DNA of 64,000 nucleotides from JAKQDH01 sp029558835 (GCA_035356615.1 DAOQSN010000031.1:4605-68604), one strand, 5' to 3'. Numbered from the stretch's first letter, positions 34,780-44,343 are shown. The notes: generated by a model not told the origin, from the letters alone. Made by a program: numbers and translations.

Positions 34780-36096
34780 TCACGAAGCAAGGCGGCCGCC
34801 CGTCCGCAGACGGTCGAAGCACTCGAAGAAATTCGGAAACGTCTTCCCGCAGCACTCTGCCCCGCGGATCACCAGCCCCGGCACCTTCAGCCCGGCCACG
34901 GCGAAGCTCATGGCCATGCGGTGGTCTTCATAGGTGTCGATGACCGCAGGACGCACGGTCGTAGGCGGCACGATGCGCAGCCCGTCCGCGCGTTCTTCCA
35001 CCTGCGCTCCGAGCTTGGCCAATTCCGTCCCCAACGCACGCAACCGGTCGGTCTCTTTGAGCCGCAGGTTGGCCACGTTCCGGACCGTGGTGGGCCCCTC
35101 GGCGAAGATCGCCACCACCGCCAGCGTTGGCACCATGTCCGGCATGGCGTTGAGGTCCACGTCGAGTCCCCGTAGACGCTCACCCGGCCGCGGCCCCGTG
35201 ACGCGGAGTCCCCCGGGCACAAACTCCGCCTGGCAGCCCGCCCGGTCCAACACGTCGGCGAAGGCCACGTCTCCCTGCACGCTGTCGACGCTGAGCCCTT
35301 CCACCGTCACCGACCCGCCCGCCACGGCCGCGGCCGCCAGGAAGTAGCTGGCGTTCGAGGCGTCCGGCTCCACGCTCAACTCCCGTGCCTGGTAGCAACG
35401 CGGGACCTCGACGATGAGACGCGCGCTCTCCGCGTCGTACTGCTCGAGTATCGGCACGCCGAAGCGTTCCATGAGCGCCGTCGTCATGCGCAGATAGGGC
35501 TGACTGACGACGCCCTCGCGCACCTCGATCCGGACGTCCCAGCCCGCGTACGGCGCGACCATGAGCAGGGCGCTGATGAATTGACTGGACTCCGGCGCCG
35601 CCAACTGCACCGACCCGCCGCGCAGCCCGCGGGCATGCACAATCACCGGCGGATACCCGGCCACGCCCCCATACTCGATCCCCGTGCCCAGAGTCCCGAG
35701 CGCCTCACCAAGGGCGCCGATGGGGCGCCGCCGCATGCGCTCAACGCCGTCCAGCTCATACCGGCCTTGCCCGAGCGCGCAGAGCGCCGTGCAGAAGCGG
35801 ATTGTCGTTCCGGAGTTGCCGCAGACCAGGCGCGCACTGCCGGCCGGCACGTGCCCGCGACAGCCGTCTACCTCCACGCGACGACCGGCCTCATCCGCAC
35901 GGACCTCGATCCCCAAGGCGGACAGTGCCGCGAGCATGTGGCTGGTGTCGTCCGCGAAGAGTACGTTGCCCAGCCGGCTGGTTCCGTCCGCGAGGGCGGC
36001 CAGTACCAACGCGCGGTTCGTGACGCTCTTGGAGCCCGGGACCCTCACCACCGCGTCCAAAGGCCCCGCGACGGGGTTGCCGCGATAATCGACCAT
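34780..36096 (-). CDS. aroA: 3-phosphoshikimate 1-carboxyvinyltransferase (EPSP synthase)
   Basis: A 438-aa enzyme of the shikimate pathway, converting shikimate 3-phosphate and phosphoenolpyruvate to EPSP. The motifs are P-G-S-K-S-V-T-N-R-A-L near residue 20, G-N-S-G-T-T-I-R-F near 90, R-L-K-E-T-D-R-L near 340, and T-Y-E-D-H-R-M-A-M near 385. The length is normal. ATG 36096 gives the usual N-terminus; the frame is open further upstream but without family similarity. The N-S-G-T-T loop differs from the common N-A-G-T-A form. Confidence 0.95.
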   Translation of the reverse strand: MVDYRGNPVAGPLDAVVRVPGSKSVTNRALVLAALADGTSRLGNVLFADDTSHMLAALSALGIEVRADEAGRRVEVDGCRGHVPAGSARLVCGNSGTTIRFCTALCALGQGRYELDGVERMRRRPIGALGEALGTLGTGIEYGGVAGYPPVIVHARGLRGGSVQLAAPESSQFISALLMVAPYAGWDVRIEVREGVVSQPYLRMTTALMERFGVPILEQYDAESARLIVEVPRCYQARELSVEPDASNASYFLAAAAVAGGSVTVEGLSVDSVQGDVAFADVLDRAGCQAEFVPGGLRVTGPRPGERLRGLDVDLNAMPDMVPTLAVVAIFAEGPTTVRNVANLRLKETDRLRALGTELAKLGAQVEERADGLRIVPPTTVRPAVIDTYEDHRMAMSFAVAGLKVPGLVIRGAECCGKTFPNFFECFDRLRTGGRLAS

Positions 36097-36233
36097 GCCT
36101 GCAAGACTACTCGGCACGGTGGGAGCGAGGCAAATCCGCGTTCCCAACCATCGCCGGTCCTGCCTTTCTCGCGGGGGTCTCGGCCGCGTACCCTGCAACC
36201 CAGTCCCCGCCAACAGTCACGCCTTGGCCGCCG

Positions 36234-36584
36234 CTACGCCGGTTTCAGGATGCCGAAGACGATTCCCTCCGGATCAGCGATCATGGCAAACGCCCCGGTG
36301 CCGGGAATGGGTGTGCGGGGGACGATCACGCTGCCGCCCAGGGCCGACGCCTTCGCCAGCGTGGCGTCGATGTCATCGACCAGGAAGTACACGCTCAGGC
36401 AGGACCCCGGTGCCTGGGGTGGCTTGGCCATCATACCGCCGGTCGGTTCCACCCCGGCATTGATCAGCGTATAACCCGGCATCGACCGGTCATCGAACTG
36501 CCAGTCGAACAAGCCCCCGTAGAACGCCTTGCACGCCGCCATGTCGCCGGTCATCAACTCGAAATGGCATAGTGGGTTCGCCAT
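36234..36584 (-). CDS. VOC family (glyoxalase/bleomycin-resistance-like) protein
   Basis: A 116-aa single vicinal-oxygen-chelate domain: H-F-E-L at residues 6-9, A-C-K-A-F-Y-G-G-L-F-D-W, and in the second half V-Y-F-L-V-D-D-I-D-A-T-L-A and A-D-P-E-G-I-V-F-G. It resembles the broad group that includes the phosphonate/HPPD and CFP30B-like proteins. The function cannot be specified. ATG 36584 has AGGAGA upstream and was preferred to a longer reading. Confidence 0.8.
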   Translation of the reverse strand: MANPLCHFELMTGDMAACKAFYGGLFDWQFDDRSMPGYTLINAGVEPTGGMMAKPPQAPGSCLSVYFLVDDIDATLAKASALGGSVIVPRTPIPGTGAFAMIADPEGIVFGILKPA

Positions 36585-36662
36585 GTACCGTTCTCCTTGC
36601 GTCGGCTGTTCACGTCCCCCCACGGCCACGCAGGGCGCGCGCCATGGCATCTGTCACGCCCG

Positions 36663-38744
36663 TCACTTCCGCTTGGGCGACAGCGCTTCGGTTCCGGGTA
36701 CCGGTTCCAGGCGTGCCGCGCAAAACGGCTTGTTCGCCCAACTGATAGGGCTATCGATCCAACAGGCCACGTCACTCATGGTTACCTGGCACTCCTGGTG
36801 GATCGGCGGCGCCTCACGCTGCGTGAACTCTTCGGCGCACCCGGCCGGCGAATCCACCGGCCCCACGAAGATCACTTCGTGCGCGCGGGCGTACTGGAGC
36901 ACCTCCGGCACGCTGCGGAACTTCAGCACCGGCCGATCGGCGAATGCCAACGGTGGGCAGCCATAGGGCGCCGGGTCCGCCAATACGGCAATGGGCACTC
37001 CAGGTTGCCGTGCGATCCACTCGGCCTGGCGCGCCCGCGACCCGCGGCCCGCGGCGTCGACCGCGAAGCCATACAGATACCGCCCGGCCCCCACGGCCGT
37101 CCAGCCGATGACCAGTGTGAAAATGACCACCAGCCGCACCGTCAGTCGGCTCCCCCGCTGTGCATCCGGCGGCTGCACTACCCCTCTGCCCTCCAGGGGG
37201 AGAGGGCAGGGTGAGGCGGCGACTCGGCCGTTACGCAGCGCCATCAGAAAGCAGGCCGTGCTGATCGCCAACGCCGTGTCCGGGAAGACCCCGAACCGTC
37301 CGTACTCGGCCGGCTTGCCCGCCCCAATGGCCACGAATTGCAGGAAGAACACCAGCGCCGGCACCGCCAGCGGCAACCAGAGCCGTTTGCCGCGCGCGAT
37401 CCCGTGTGCCAGCCCCACGACCCCCAGCATCAGCACGGGTCCCGTCGCGCCTTCGGCCGACAGCTCCAGCACCCGCCACAGCCCCTCCCCCAGACGCCCG
37501 AGCTGATACATCGCCAGCGAGTTGCCGAAGTTGCTGGCGAGCACCGCGCGATTGGCAAAGGCATTGATGACGAGGTAAGGGTTCGTTGCCAGGTATACGA
37601 CCACGCCCAGGCCGACGCCCGCGACGGTGAGCACCGTGGCCGCGGACCACTCGCGTCCAGCCGACCGCCCGGCGGGCACGCCTGGATCTCCGCTCGGACC
37701 ACCGTGGGCGAAACCGCGCGGGCGATCCGAACCGCGACCGTCCGGGAGCGGGCGTAGGTCAGCGCTACCGCGCGCGTGGGCGCGTGCATCCAACACCTTC
37801 ATTCCGGCCACCAGCGGGATCAGTACGAAGATCGGCCAGGACGACAGCACCATGCCGAAGGCCGCCCCACAACACGCGCACATCAGCCACCAGGACCGGC
37901 GCTGCGACGGTGTCATGCCGTGGCACAGGAGTCCGGCCCCGCTCGTTTCCGGACCGGCAACGACGGGGGCTGCTCTCGCCTGATAGCCGAGGCAACGCAT
38001 GCCCAGCAGCACCGCGCTGAGCATCAATACCGCCCCGGGCAGGTGCGGCTTGCCCTCGTGCGCCATGCACACCACCACCGGCAGCAGCGTGTAGAGCAGG
38101 GCCGCCACGACGCCCGCCCCCGGTCCGCCCAGGCGACGCCCGAGCGCGAAGACTACCCACGCCCCCAGCATCCCGAAGCCTGCGGCGTACAGCCGGGCCG
38201 CCAGGTAGAACTTGCCGAACTCCTCCGGCCGATCGACGTAATACGGCACGTCCGCCCGTACCTCCACCAGACCCAGCAGCCCCCCCAGCCGCACGAGCGC
38301 GCCTACCGGGTAGATGAACAGCCCGCCGTACTGGTAGAGCTGCGGGTCCAGCCGCCCCTGCGCCGGACGCATCCGCGCCAGCGCCATCATGGTGATCATC
38401 TCATCGGGTTGACAGGTGAAGAGCCGGTAGCGCAGGTAGATCGCGGCCACGTCCGCGGGCGAGGCCGTCCTGTCGACCGGCCCCGCGTCCGGGGGAACCG
38501 CGGCTGGGTCCACGTCCACGTCCGCCCCGCGCGCGGAATCGAACTTCCGCGAGACGTCGATCAGGCCCGCGATCCTCTCGCCGGACCAGGCATCCTCGCC
38601 TCCGAAAAGAAAGCGGTCGAAACGCCGGTCGGGCAGCCCCCAGCGCAGGCCGATCAGCGTCAGCAAGGCAAAGACGGCGCTGATGACACTCAACGCTACC
38701 GTCCCGCCTCGGCTGCCGGTGGATGAAGCAGGGGCGACGCTCAT
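36663..38744 (-). CDS. GT-C-like membrane protein carrying repeat-derived insertions
   Basis: A 693-aa polytopic membrane protein resembling dolichyl-phosphate-mannose/PMT-type transferases. It has a first helix, a long loop with F-G-G-E-D-A-W and Q-P-D-E-M-I-T-M-M, Y-Q-Y-G-G-L-F-I-Y-P, then repeated hydrophobic segments. Two loops contain low-complexity peptides typical of intergenic repeats read in frame: L-R-P-L-P-D-G-R-G-S-D (around 37722-37757) and C-P-L-P-L-E-G-R-G-V-V (around 37181-37215). The frame remains open through both. ATG 38744 is a plausible start without a strong ribosome site. The family assignment is tentative. Confidence 0.6.
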   Translation of the reverse strand: MSVAPASSTGSRGGTVALSVISAVFALLTLIGLRWGLPDRRFDRFLFGGEDAWSGERIAGLIDVSRKFDSARGADVDVDPAAVPPDAGPVDRTASPADVAAIYLRYRLFTCQPDEMITMMALARMRPAQGRLDPQLYQYGGLFIYPVGALVRLGGLLGLVEVRADVPYYVDRPEEFGKFYLAARLYAAGFGMLGAWVVFALGRRLGGPGAGVVAALLYTLLPVVVCMAHEGKPHLPGAVLMLSAVLLGMRCLGYQARAAPVVAGPETSGAGLLCHGMTPSQRRSWWLMCACCGAAFGMVLSSWPIFVLIPLVAGMKVLDARAHARGSADLRPLPDGRGSDRPRGFAHGGPSGDPGVPAGRSAGREWSAATVLTVAGVGLGVVVYLATNPYLVINAFANRAVLASNFGNSLAMYQLGRLGEGLWRVLELSAEGATGPVLMLGVVGLAHGIARGKRLWLPLAVPALVFFLQFVAIGAGKPAEYGRFGVFPDTALAISTACFLMALRNGRVAASPCPLPLEGRGVVQPPDAQRGSRLTVRLVVIFTLVIGWTAVGAGRYLYGFAVDAAGRGSRARQAEWIARQPGVPIAVLADPAPYGCPPLAFADRPVLKFRSVPEVLQYARAHEVIFVGPVDSPAGCAEEFTQREAPPIHQECQVTMSDVACWIDSPISWANKPFCAARLEPVPGTEALSPKRK
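37181..37215. repeat. CCCTC palindrome inserted in frame in a membrane-protein gene
   Basis: TGCCCTC/GAGGGCA (37187-37208) with flanking CCCCTC and GGGTGAGG. It is the same family as 4245 and the intergenic copies, and encodes C-P-L-P-L-E-G-R-G. Confidence 0.55.
37722..37757. repeat. GCGATCCGAACCGCGACCG repeat inside coding sequence
   Basis: The 19-bp string at 37722-37740 recurs exactly at 40036-40054 in intergenic DNA, in the same orientation. Here it encodes part of L-R-P-L-P-D-G-R-G-S-D. Confidence 0.6.
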
Positions 38745-38796
38745 CGCCGGCAGTATCGCATGAACTGCCGCGTTTGTGGAGCCCTGCAAAGAACGA

Positions 38797-38824
38797 CACC
38801 CGCCGGGGCCAATCCCCGCGGGTG
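38797..38824 (-). terminator. Terminator-like hairpin after the PEP-CTERM gene
   Basis: CACCCGCGGGG/CCCCGGCGGGTG on the minus strand, with a one-base bulge and loop ATTGG, followed by TCGTTCTTT. It lies 40 bp past the stop codon of the PEP-CTERM gene. Confidence 0.5.
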
Positions 38825-38863
38825 CCGCTCAACGGGTGTCGCATGTCAGGATGCCGTCGGTCG

Positions 38864-39988
38864 CTACCGCTGGGTGTGCCTCCTCGGCAGCAGCAGGACC
38901 GCGCCGCCGATGAGCAGGGCAAGCGTCCCCGGCTCCGGAACAATCGGCGGCCGCGGTATCGGTGGGTTCGGGGGAATCGGCTTGTCGGGTATGACGGGCT
39001 CCTCCGGCGTGATCGGCTCGTCGGGCTTCACCGGAATATCCGGCGGAATGGGACTGTCCGGCGGCGTCAGCGGCGTCGGCGGGTCCTCCGGTAGCGGCGC
39101 CGGCTCCTCCGGCTCCGTCGGGGTCACCGGCTCCTCCGTATCCTCCGTTGGCAACGGACGCGTGCTGGGGTGATCGACGGCCGTCTGCGCCGGAATCGAC
39201 ACGGGGGATCGGAACGCACGCCGCGGACTGGCCGCCATCCCGCCGCCGAAACCGAGCCCCCCGGTGCCACTCCGGGCGCCCAGGAGAATCTCGAAATCCC
39301 GATAGACGGCCGGCGGCAGCAGACCGAACACGCTCGCTACGGACTCCCCCGCCGGCCCACCCTCGTCGAGTACGATTTCCTTCGGCACGCTCGTCAGGTA
39401 CAGCACCACGCTGGTCCCCGGAGGCGCGCAGATTTCCCCGCTGATCCGGAAGGAGTCCTTCGCGGGCGAGGATCGGTCGTTCAGCGCGAAGCCCGGCTCG
39501 AGGGTCAAGACTGCTTCGCCGGTCATGTCGGTCCGTGACTGCACCACGATCTCGTCGGGCAGGACGAACAACCTGCCGCCCACGCGCAGGCTGAATCGCC
39601 GCAATACCGCGGTGGTGGACTCCTCACCCGGCGGTGGTACCACGTCGCACCCGATGTGCATGATGCGGTCCGGGAATCCGTGGAAGTTGCTCCAGCGGCA
39701 GACCTCTTCGAGCGAAAGGTCCTCATGTGGCCCCAGGTCGCCGCCGGCCCCGTCCGCTCCGCGCGCGGTCCAGGTGGCGTCGGTCACCAGGTACAACAAC
39801 TCGAACGAGGCGCGGGCGGCGGACGAGCGTTCCCGCCGTTGTACCTTGAACGGGCCGCTGCGCGTGACGACGTCGGTACCGTTGTCCGGACGCGGCAAAT
39901 GGTCGAGGTAGATGGTCTCCGCGGACGCTGGGCCCGCGGCCAGCGCCAACAGCATCCCCAGGCTGGCGCATGCCGACAGCCGTGACAT
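38864..39988 (-). CDS. PEP-CTERM protein with proline-rich stalk
   Basis: A 374-aa secreted protein. Residues 1-23 are a signal peptide ending A-S-A|E. The body (25-260) is of unknown fold. Residues about 275-345 are a proline/glutamate-rich stalk made of P-x-x-P-x-x-P-D-x-P-I-type segments. The C-terminus is a PEP-CTERM sorting signal: V-P-E-P-G-T-L-A-L-L-I-G-G followed by a hydrophobic helix and an Arg-rich tail. An exosortase is expected to cleave it and release or anchor the protein; none is encoded here. It was probably exported with the exopolysaccharide. Confidence 0.85.
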   Translation of the reverse strand: MSRLSACASLGMLLALAAGPASAETIYLDHLPRPDNGTDVVTRSGPFKVQRRERSSAARASFELLYLVTDATWTARGADGAGGDLGPHEDLSLEEVCRWSNFHGFPDRIMHIGCDVVPPPGEESTTAVLRRFSLRVGGRLFVLPDEIVVQSRTDMTGEAVLTLEPGFALNDRSSPAKDSFRISGEICAPPGTSVVLYLTSVPKEIVLDEGGPAGESVASVFGLLPPAVYRDFEILLGARSGTGGLGFGGGMAASPRRAFRSPVSIPAQTAVDHPSTRPLPTEDTEEPVTPTEPEEPAPLPEDPPTPLTPPDSPIPPDIPVKPDEPITPEEPVIPDKPIPPNPPIPRPPIVPEPGTLALLIGGAVLLLPRRHTQR

Positions 39989-40467
39989 CTTTCTCCCTCC
40001 TCCTTCCTGAAACTCCTCCGCGTGCGTCTCGCCCCGCGATCCGAACCGCGACCGGCGGGGACCGGACGTACCTCAACGCCCATGGCGCCTGTTCGCTTAC
40101 GCCTGCGCGGACCCCGGGCCCACCCGACAATCTCCCCGCCTTGGGCCCCTGAATCCGCTGTGCTCGGCCTCCCCGATGCCGAGTCCTGTGGTGGGCAGAA
40201 ACACCCCTTCTGCACCCCAACTCTAGGAGTGCTCCGGGATGGAATCCACCCACTCCGTCGCACGCGCCGGTTTTCGTGGTTATCGCCCTTGACTTGGCGA
40301 GGCCTTTCTCTCTGCGCCACGCCCGCGTTCCCATTTGCCAGACTGACCCGATTCGGGTATAGCGCTCCGGCGCGCCGCGGCTGTTGCAGCCGCCGCCCGT
40401 CGGCAGGAAGGTATGGCGGCGCCGCGCTCCGCCATGCTATGCAGGCCTCGCCGTCGGTTTCTCTGTG
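39989..40467. other. Intergenic stretch with repeat copies upstream of the helicase gene
   Basis: It contains GCGATCCGAACCGCGACCG (40036-40054), identical to a copy inside a coding gene at 37722. It also holds a degenerate GGCATG element: GTTCCCATTTGC near 40328 and ATGGCGGCGCCGCGCTCCGC near 40414. No gene is supported here. Confidence 0.5.
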
Positions 40468-42513
40468 GTGCGGAGCTACCTGGTGGCCGTGGTTGAGGAC
40501 ATGCTGGCCGCGGGCGGGGCCGTCGCCCGGAAGCTGCCACGTTTCGAGCTGCGCCCCCAGCAGCTTGCCATGGCCCACGCCGTGGCGGACGCCTTTGAGC
40601 GGCGTCATCACCTCGTGGTGGAAGCGGGTACCGGAGTCGGCAAGAGCTTCGCCTACCTCATCCCCGCCATCGAGCGTATCCTCCATTCGGATGATCGCGT
40701 CGTGGTCAGCACCCATACCATCGCGCTCCAGGAGCAGCTCATCCACAAGGACATCCCGTTCCTGCAGCAGGTGTTTGCCGAGCCGTTCACCGCGGTGTTG
40801 GTCAAGGGACGCACGAACTACCTCGGGCTGCGCCGCCTTGCCCGCGCCAGCCAGCGGCAGAGCCAACTCTTCGAGACCGACGCGGAACAGCTCGAGCTGC
40901 GCCGCATCGAAACCTGGGCCCGGCAGACGGAGGACGGATCGCAGGCCGACCTGGTGCCACCGCCGAAGCGCACGGTCTGGGAACGTGTCCACAGTGACGC
41001 CAACGACTGCCTGGGTCGCAAGTGCCCGCACTTCGGAAGCTGCTTCTACCAGCGTGCCCGGCGGGAGATGACCCAGGCCCGGTTGCTGATCGTCAATCAT
41101 GCCCTGCTGTTTTCGGACCTGGCGCTGCGCAGTCGCGGGGCCAACCTCCTGCCCAAGTATGACTGCCTCGTCCTCGATGAGGCCCACACCGTTGAGCAGG
41201 TGGCCGGGGATCATCTCGGTTTGAGCCTCTCGCAATTACAGGTGCGGCTCCTGCTCAGCATGCTGTACAACCCCCGCACGCAACGTGGCACCCTCCGCGA
41301 GCGCCGCTTTCACGCGGCCCAGCATGCCGTGGCCGCCGCCCACGAGACCTGCCAGAGTTACTTCGCCGCGCTGGCCGGCTGGTGTGTAGAACAGGCTGGC
41401 TTCAACGGGCGTCTGAGCGGTTTGCCCCCGGTGCAGAACACGGTCTCGCCCACGCTCGGCAACCTCGCGGCCCTGTTGCGCGCAGCGTATGAAAACGCCA
41501 AGAGCGACGACGAGCGCAGCGAGCTGGAAGGACTCGCCCGGCGTTGCGGGGAGCAGGCGGAGACCCTCCAGGCCCTGCACGAGCAGACCACCGCCGACTG
41601 GGTGTACTGGTTGGAGGTCGGCGGCACCCAGCGCCCGCAGGTGACGCTGCGCGGGCAACCCATCAACGTGGCACCGTCGCTGAAAACCTTGGTCTTCGAG
41701 AAGATCCCCGGCGTCGTGCTCACCTCGGCCACGCTCAGCACGGGCCGGAACACCGACGAGCCCTGCGCGGCGGGCGCGGCCGCGGCTGCCGCCGATGGCT
41801 CCTTCGATTACCTTCGCGCACGCCTCGGCCTCGAAAGCGGTGAGGCCCTCGCCCTCGGATCTCCCTTTGATTACCGGCGGCAGGTTACCGTCCACGTGGC
41901 CACCGCCATGCCCGACCCGTCTGCGACGGAGGCCTTCCGCGCCGCCGTGGGCTGCGCGCTCCGCAAGTATCTGCTGCTGTCAGGTGGCCGGGCGTTCGTG
42001 CTGTTCACCAGTTACCAGATGCTCGAACGCTGTGCCCATGACATGGCACCATTCCTGGAGCAGAACGGGATGCCGCTGCTGGTGCAGGGGGCCGGTCTGC
42101 CGCGCTCGCAGATGCTCGCCCGCTTCCGCAAGACGCCCCGTAGCGTCCTCTTCGGCACGGAGAGCTTCTGGGGCGGCGTGGACGTGCCGGGCCCGGCCCT
42201 AAGCAACGTCATCATCGTGCGGCTGCCCTTTGCCGTGCCGGACCGCCCGGTGATCGAGGCCCGCGTCGAGCAGATTCGCGCCCGGGGCGGCAACCCCTTC
42301 ATGGAGTTTCAACTCCCCGAGGCCATCCTGAAGTTCAAGCAGGGCTTCGGTCGGCTCATCCGTACCCGCGACGACACCGGCATCGTCGTCATCCTCGATC
42401 CTCGAGTGCGCACCAAGCACTACGGTCGCCTGTTCCTGGACGCGCTGCCGGAGTGCCGCGTCGTCTGGGACAACGAGCCGCACGGCCAGGGCGTTTCGCA
42501 GTCCGCCTCGTAG
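40468..42513 (+). CDS. DinG/XPD-family ATP-dependent helicase
   Basis: A ~681-aa superfamily 2 helicase. Walker A is E-A-G-T-G-V-G-K-S, Walker B is L-D-E-A-H, and motif VI is Q-G-F-G-R-L-I-R. Between them, C-L-G-R-K-C-P-H-F-G-S-C gives three cysteines with the C-x4-C-x5-C spacing of the DinG [4Fe-4S] cluster. The fourth ligand, expected in the K-G-R-x-N-Y-L-C motif, is replaced: here it reads K-G-R-T-N-Y-L-G. Such helicases unwind forked DNA or R-loops in repair. GTG 40468 is the likely start; the DNA just upstream belongs to a dispersed repeat, and ATG 40501 is an alternative. Confidence 0.85.
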   Translation: MRSYLVAVVEDMLAAGGAVARKLPRFELRPQQLAMAHAVADAFERRHHLVVEAGTGVGKSFAYLIPAIERILHSDDRVVVSTHTIALQEQLIHKDIPFLQQVFAEPFTAVLVKGRTNYLGLRRLARASQRQSQLFETDAEQLELRRIETWARQTEDGSQADLVPPPKRTVWERVHSDANDCLGRKCPHFGSCFYQRARREMTQARLLIVNHALLFSDLALRSRGANLLPKYDCLVLDEAHTVEQVAGDHLGLSLSQLQVRLLLSMLYNPRTQRGTLRERRFHAAQHAVAAAHETCQSYFAALAGWCVEQAGFNGRLSGLPPVQNTVSPTLGNLAALLRAAYENAKSDDERSELEGLARRCGEQAETLQALHEQTTADWVYWLEVGGTQRPQVTLRGQPINVAPSLKTLVFEKIPGVVLTSATLSTGRNTDEPCAAGAAAAAADGSFDYLRARLGLESGEALALGSPFDYRRQVTVHVATAMPDPSATEAFRAAVGCALRKYLLLSGGRAFVLFTSYQMLERCAHDMAPFLEQNGMPLLVQGAGLPRSQMLARFRKTPRSVLFGTESFWGGVDVPGPALSNVIIVRLPFAVPDRPVIEARVEQIRARGGNPFMEFQLPEAILKFKQGFGRLIRTRDDTGIVVILDPRVRTKHYGRLFLDALPECRVVWDNEPHGQGVSQSAS

Positions 42514-42538
42514 GTGCCCCGCGCGCGTCCGGCGCTGC

Positions 42539-43309
42539 TCAGACGCCCACCCGCCCGGTCCGCAGCCAGGTGGCCCAGTCGGTGCGACCGTTGCGCTCGG
42601 CTGCCCGCGCGGCCGTCTCCCAGGCATAGGCCACCAGAACGTGTCGCACGTGCCAGTCCCCCTCGTCGTGGGTGATGATGCTGTAGCGGGCGTGTGGCGT
42701 TCCCGCCTGTATGACGTGCGGGTGTGGCAGGGCGTCTTCGAATGCCGGACACCCGACGCTGCCGGGGTCGACCACGAGCCGTCCATCGGGCAACCGCAAA
42801 GTCCCCGGAGAATGATCGTGGCCGCAGAGGATGACCGGCTCGGCGACCCCCACGAGATCGCCGACCACCTCGGTGGTGGGCCGCGGGCGCACGCCGGCCG
42901 CCGTTACCGCACGCAACAGGTACTCGTCGTCGCGTCGCGGGGAGCCGTGGCACAGGCGGAATGCGCCGCCTAGCGCGGTCGTTGCCGGCAAAGCCTCCAG
43001 CCAGTGGACGTGTTCATCCCGCAACACGTCCCGCACGTAGGCGAGCGTCGATCCGCTGGCGGCCGGCGTCATCATGTCGGTGATGAGACGATCCTCGTTC
43101 CCGCGCACCGTGGGCAGGGCCAGACTCAGAAGGACATCGGCCGTCCGCTCGGGAGCAAGCGGTCCATACAGGCTGTCCCCAAGGTTCACAATCTGCGCGA
43201 TGCCGCGGCCGCGAATATCGCGCAGGACGGCCTCCAGCGCCCAGTGATTCCCGTGGATATCCGAAAGGACAGCTACCGGCGCGACGTCACTCAGAGGATG
43301 CGGCGTCAT
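42539..43309 (-). CDS. Calcineurin-like metallophosphoesterase
   Basis: A 256-aa YfcE/MPP-type phosphoesterase with all five metal motifs: S-D-I-H-G-N (17-22), N-L-G-D-S-L-Y-G-P (42-50), R-G-N-E-D (69-73), C-H-G-S-P and C-G-H-D-H. These bind two metals and hydrolyse phosphate mono- or diesters; the substrate is unknown. The ATG overlaps the stop of the membrane-protein gene upstream (ATGA), so both belong to one operon. That operon may be controlled by the promoter and structured leader near 44.65 kb. Confidence 0.85.
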   Translation of the reverse strand: MTPHPLSDVAPVAVLSDIHGNHWALEAVLRDIRGRGIAQIVNLGDSLYGPLAPERTADVLLSLALPTVRGNEDRLITDMMTPAASGSTLAYVRDVLRDEHVHWLEALPATTALGGAFRLCHGSPRRDDEYLLRAVTAAGVRPRPTTEVVGDLVGVAEPVILCGHDHSPGTLRLPDGRLVVDPGSVGCPAFEDALPHPHVIQAGTPHARYSIITHDEGDWHVRHVLVAYAWETAARAAERNGRTDWATWLRTGRVGV

Positions 43310-44091
43310 GCCGTGTTCCGCGCCGCGTGGTGCGTCGATCGCCGCCTTGCCCCCCCTGTTTCACCTCCCGGCCTCGACTGCCCGCACGCGGTTCTCGCGG
43401 GTCCCCCGTTGCACGCGGCCAGCAGAGTGCGGGATTCCGAGAACAGCCAGATGTGTTCCCACGCGTCCCGCATGCCCACCCAGCGGTAGAATGTCAGATA
43501 CGCGAGGGTCGGCAGCCAGACCGGCAGGTCTTCCTCCCGGCAGAACCGACTGGTCGTGTCCACGCCGGCCGGCTCCGCGAGCAGCACCCGCAGCACCTCC
43601 GCGGCTCGGACACGGTCGGCCCGACGCAGGTACCACGCGCTCTGCCCGCGGCGGACGGCCGCCACCACCAGGCGCGGTCCCCACAAGAAGGCGTCCATAA
43701 ACGAGGCGGCCGGCCGGGGATTGGCCGTCACTCCTCCGAACCTCGCCGGCTCCCGGGCGGGCGCCGGCAGCAACGCGTTTTCCACCTGTGCGTAAGGATC
43801 CGCCTCCTGGCGCGCCTTCTCGTTTGCACGCCGATCCCGGTGGATCTCCACGCAGTACAGCAGCGGCAGGAAAGCCAACGCAGCCAGTTCAAACAGCACG
43901 ACCCAATTCAGCCAGCTTAGGCCTGCAGAGTAAACCGCCGCGAATCTGAACCCTGGCCACAGGACGCTGGCTGCTACCGCCGGTGCAAGCAGCGACAAGG
44001 GTATGCCCAGAGCCGCCATTCCGGCTACCTTGAGCCGAAGTCCCCACTCCCGCTGGCGGAGGCACACAACAAACTCGTCCATCTCGTTCAC
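43306..44091 (-). CDS. Membrane protein of unknown function
   Basis: A 261-aa protein with two hydrophobic segments (about residues 24-48 and 60-82), followed by a charged soluble C-terminus with W-Y-L-R-R-A-D-R-V-R-A-A-E-V-L-R-V-L-L. I do not recognise the family. GTG 44091 was chosen because GGGGAGG lies about six bases upstream; ATG 44082 is also possible. It overlaps the phosphoesterase gene by four bases. Its upstream region of more than 550 bp contains a promoter, a palindrome and a strongly folding RNA. Confidence 0.6.
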   Translation of the reverse strand: MNEMDEFVVCLRQREWGLRLKVAGMAALGIPLSLLAPAVAASVLWPGFRFAAVYSAGLSWLNWVVLFELAALAFLPLLYCVEIHRDRRANEKARQEADPYAQVENALLPAPAREPARFGGVTANPRPAASFMDAFLWGPRLVVAAVRRGQSAWYLRRADRVRAAEVLRVLLAEPAGVDTTSRFCREEDLPVWLPTLAYLTFYRWVGMRDAWEHIWLFSESRTLLAACNGGPARTACGQSRPGGETGGARRRSTHHAARNTA

Positions 44092-44343
44092 GGCCGACCT
44101 CCCCGTGACGATATGGTCATCGCCCGCAGTCGCCTTCCTGAAGTATGAACGCAGGATGGCCGCGTGCAAGTCGCAAACCCGACACCTTGCCTGGTATCTA
44201 GACGTACTCCGGGTCGCTATGGCGGGCAGGAATTGCGCGATTCGACCCCGGTTGGACACTCTCTTACGAGGGGCTACGCCTGGCAGTGGGGCGGAGAGAC
44301 GTTATCCGCACACCTTGGTCCGGCGTCGTCGACAAACGAAAGC

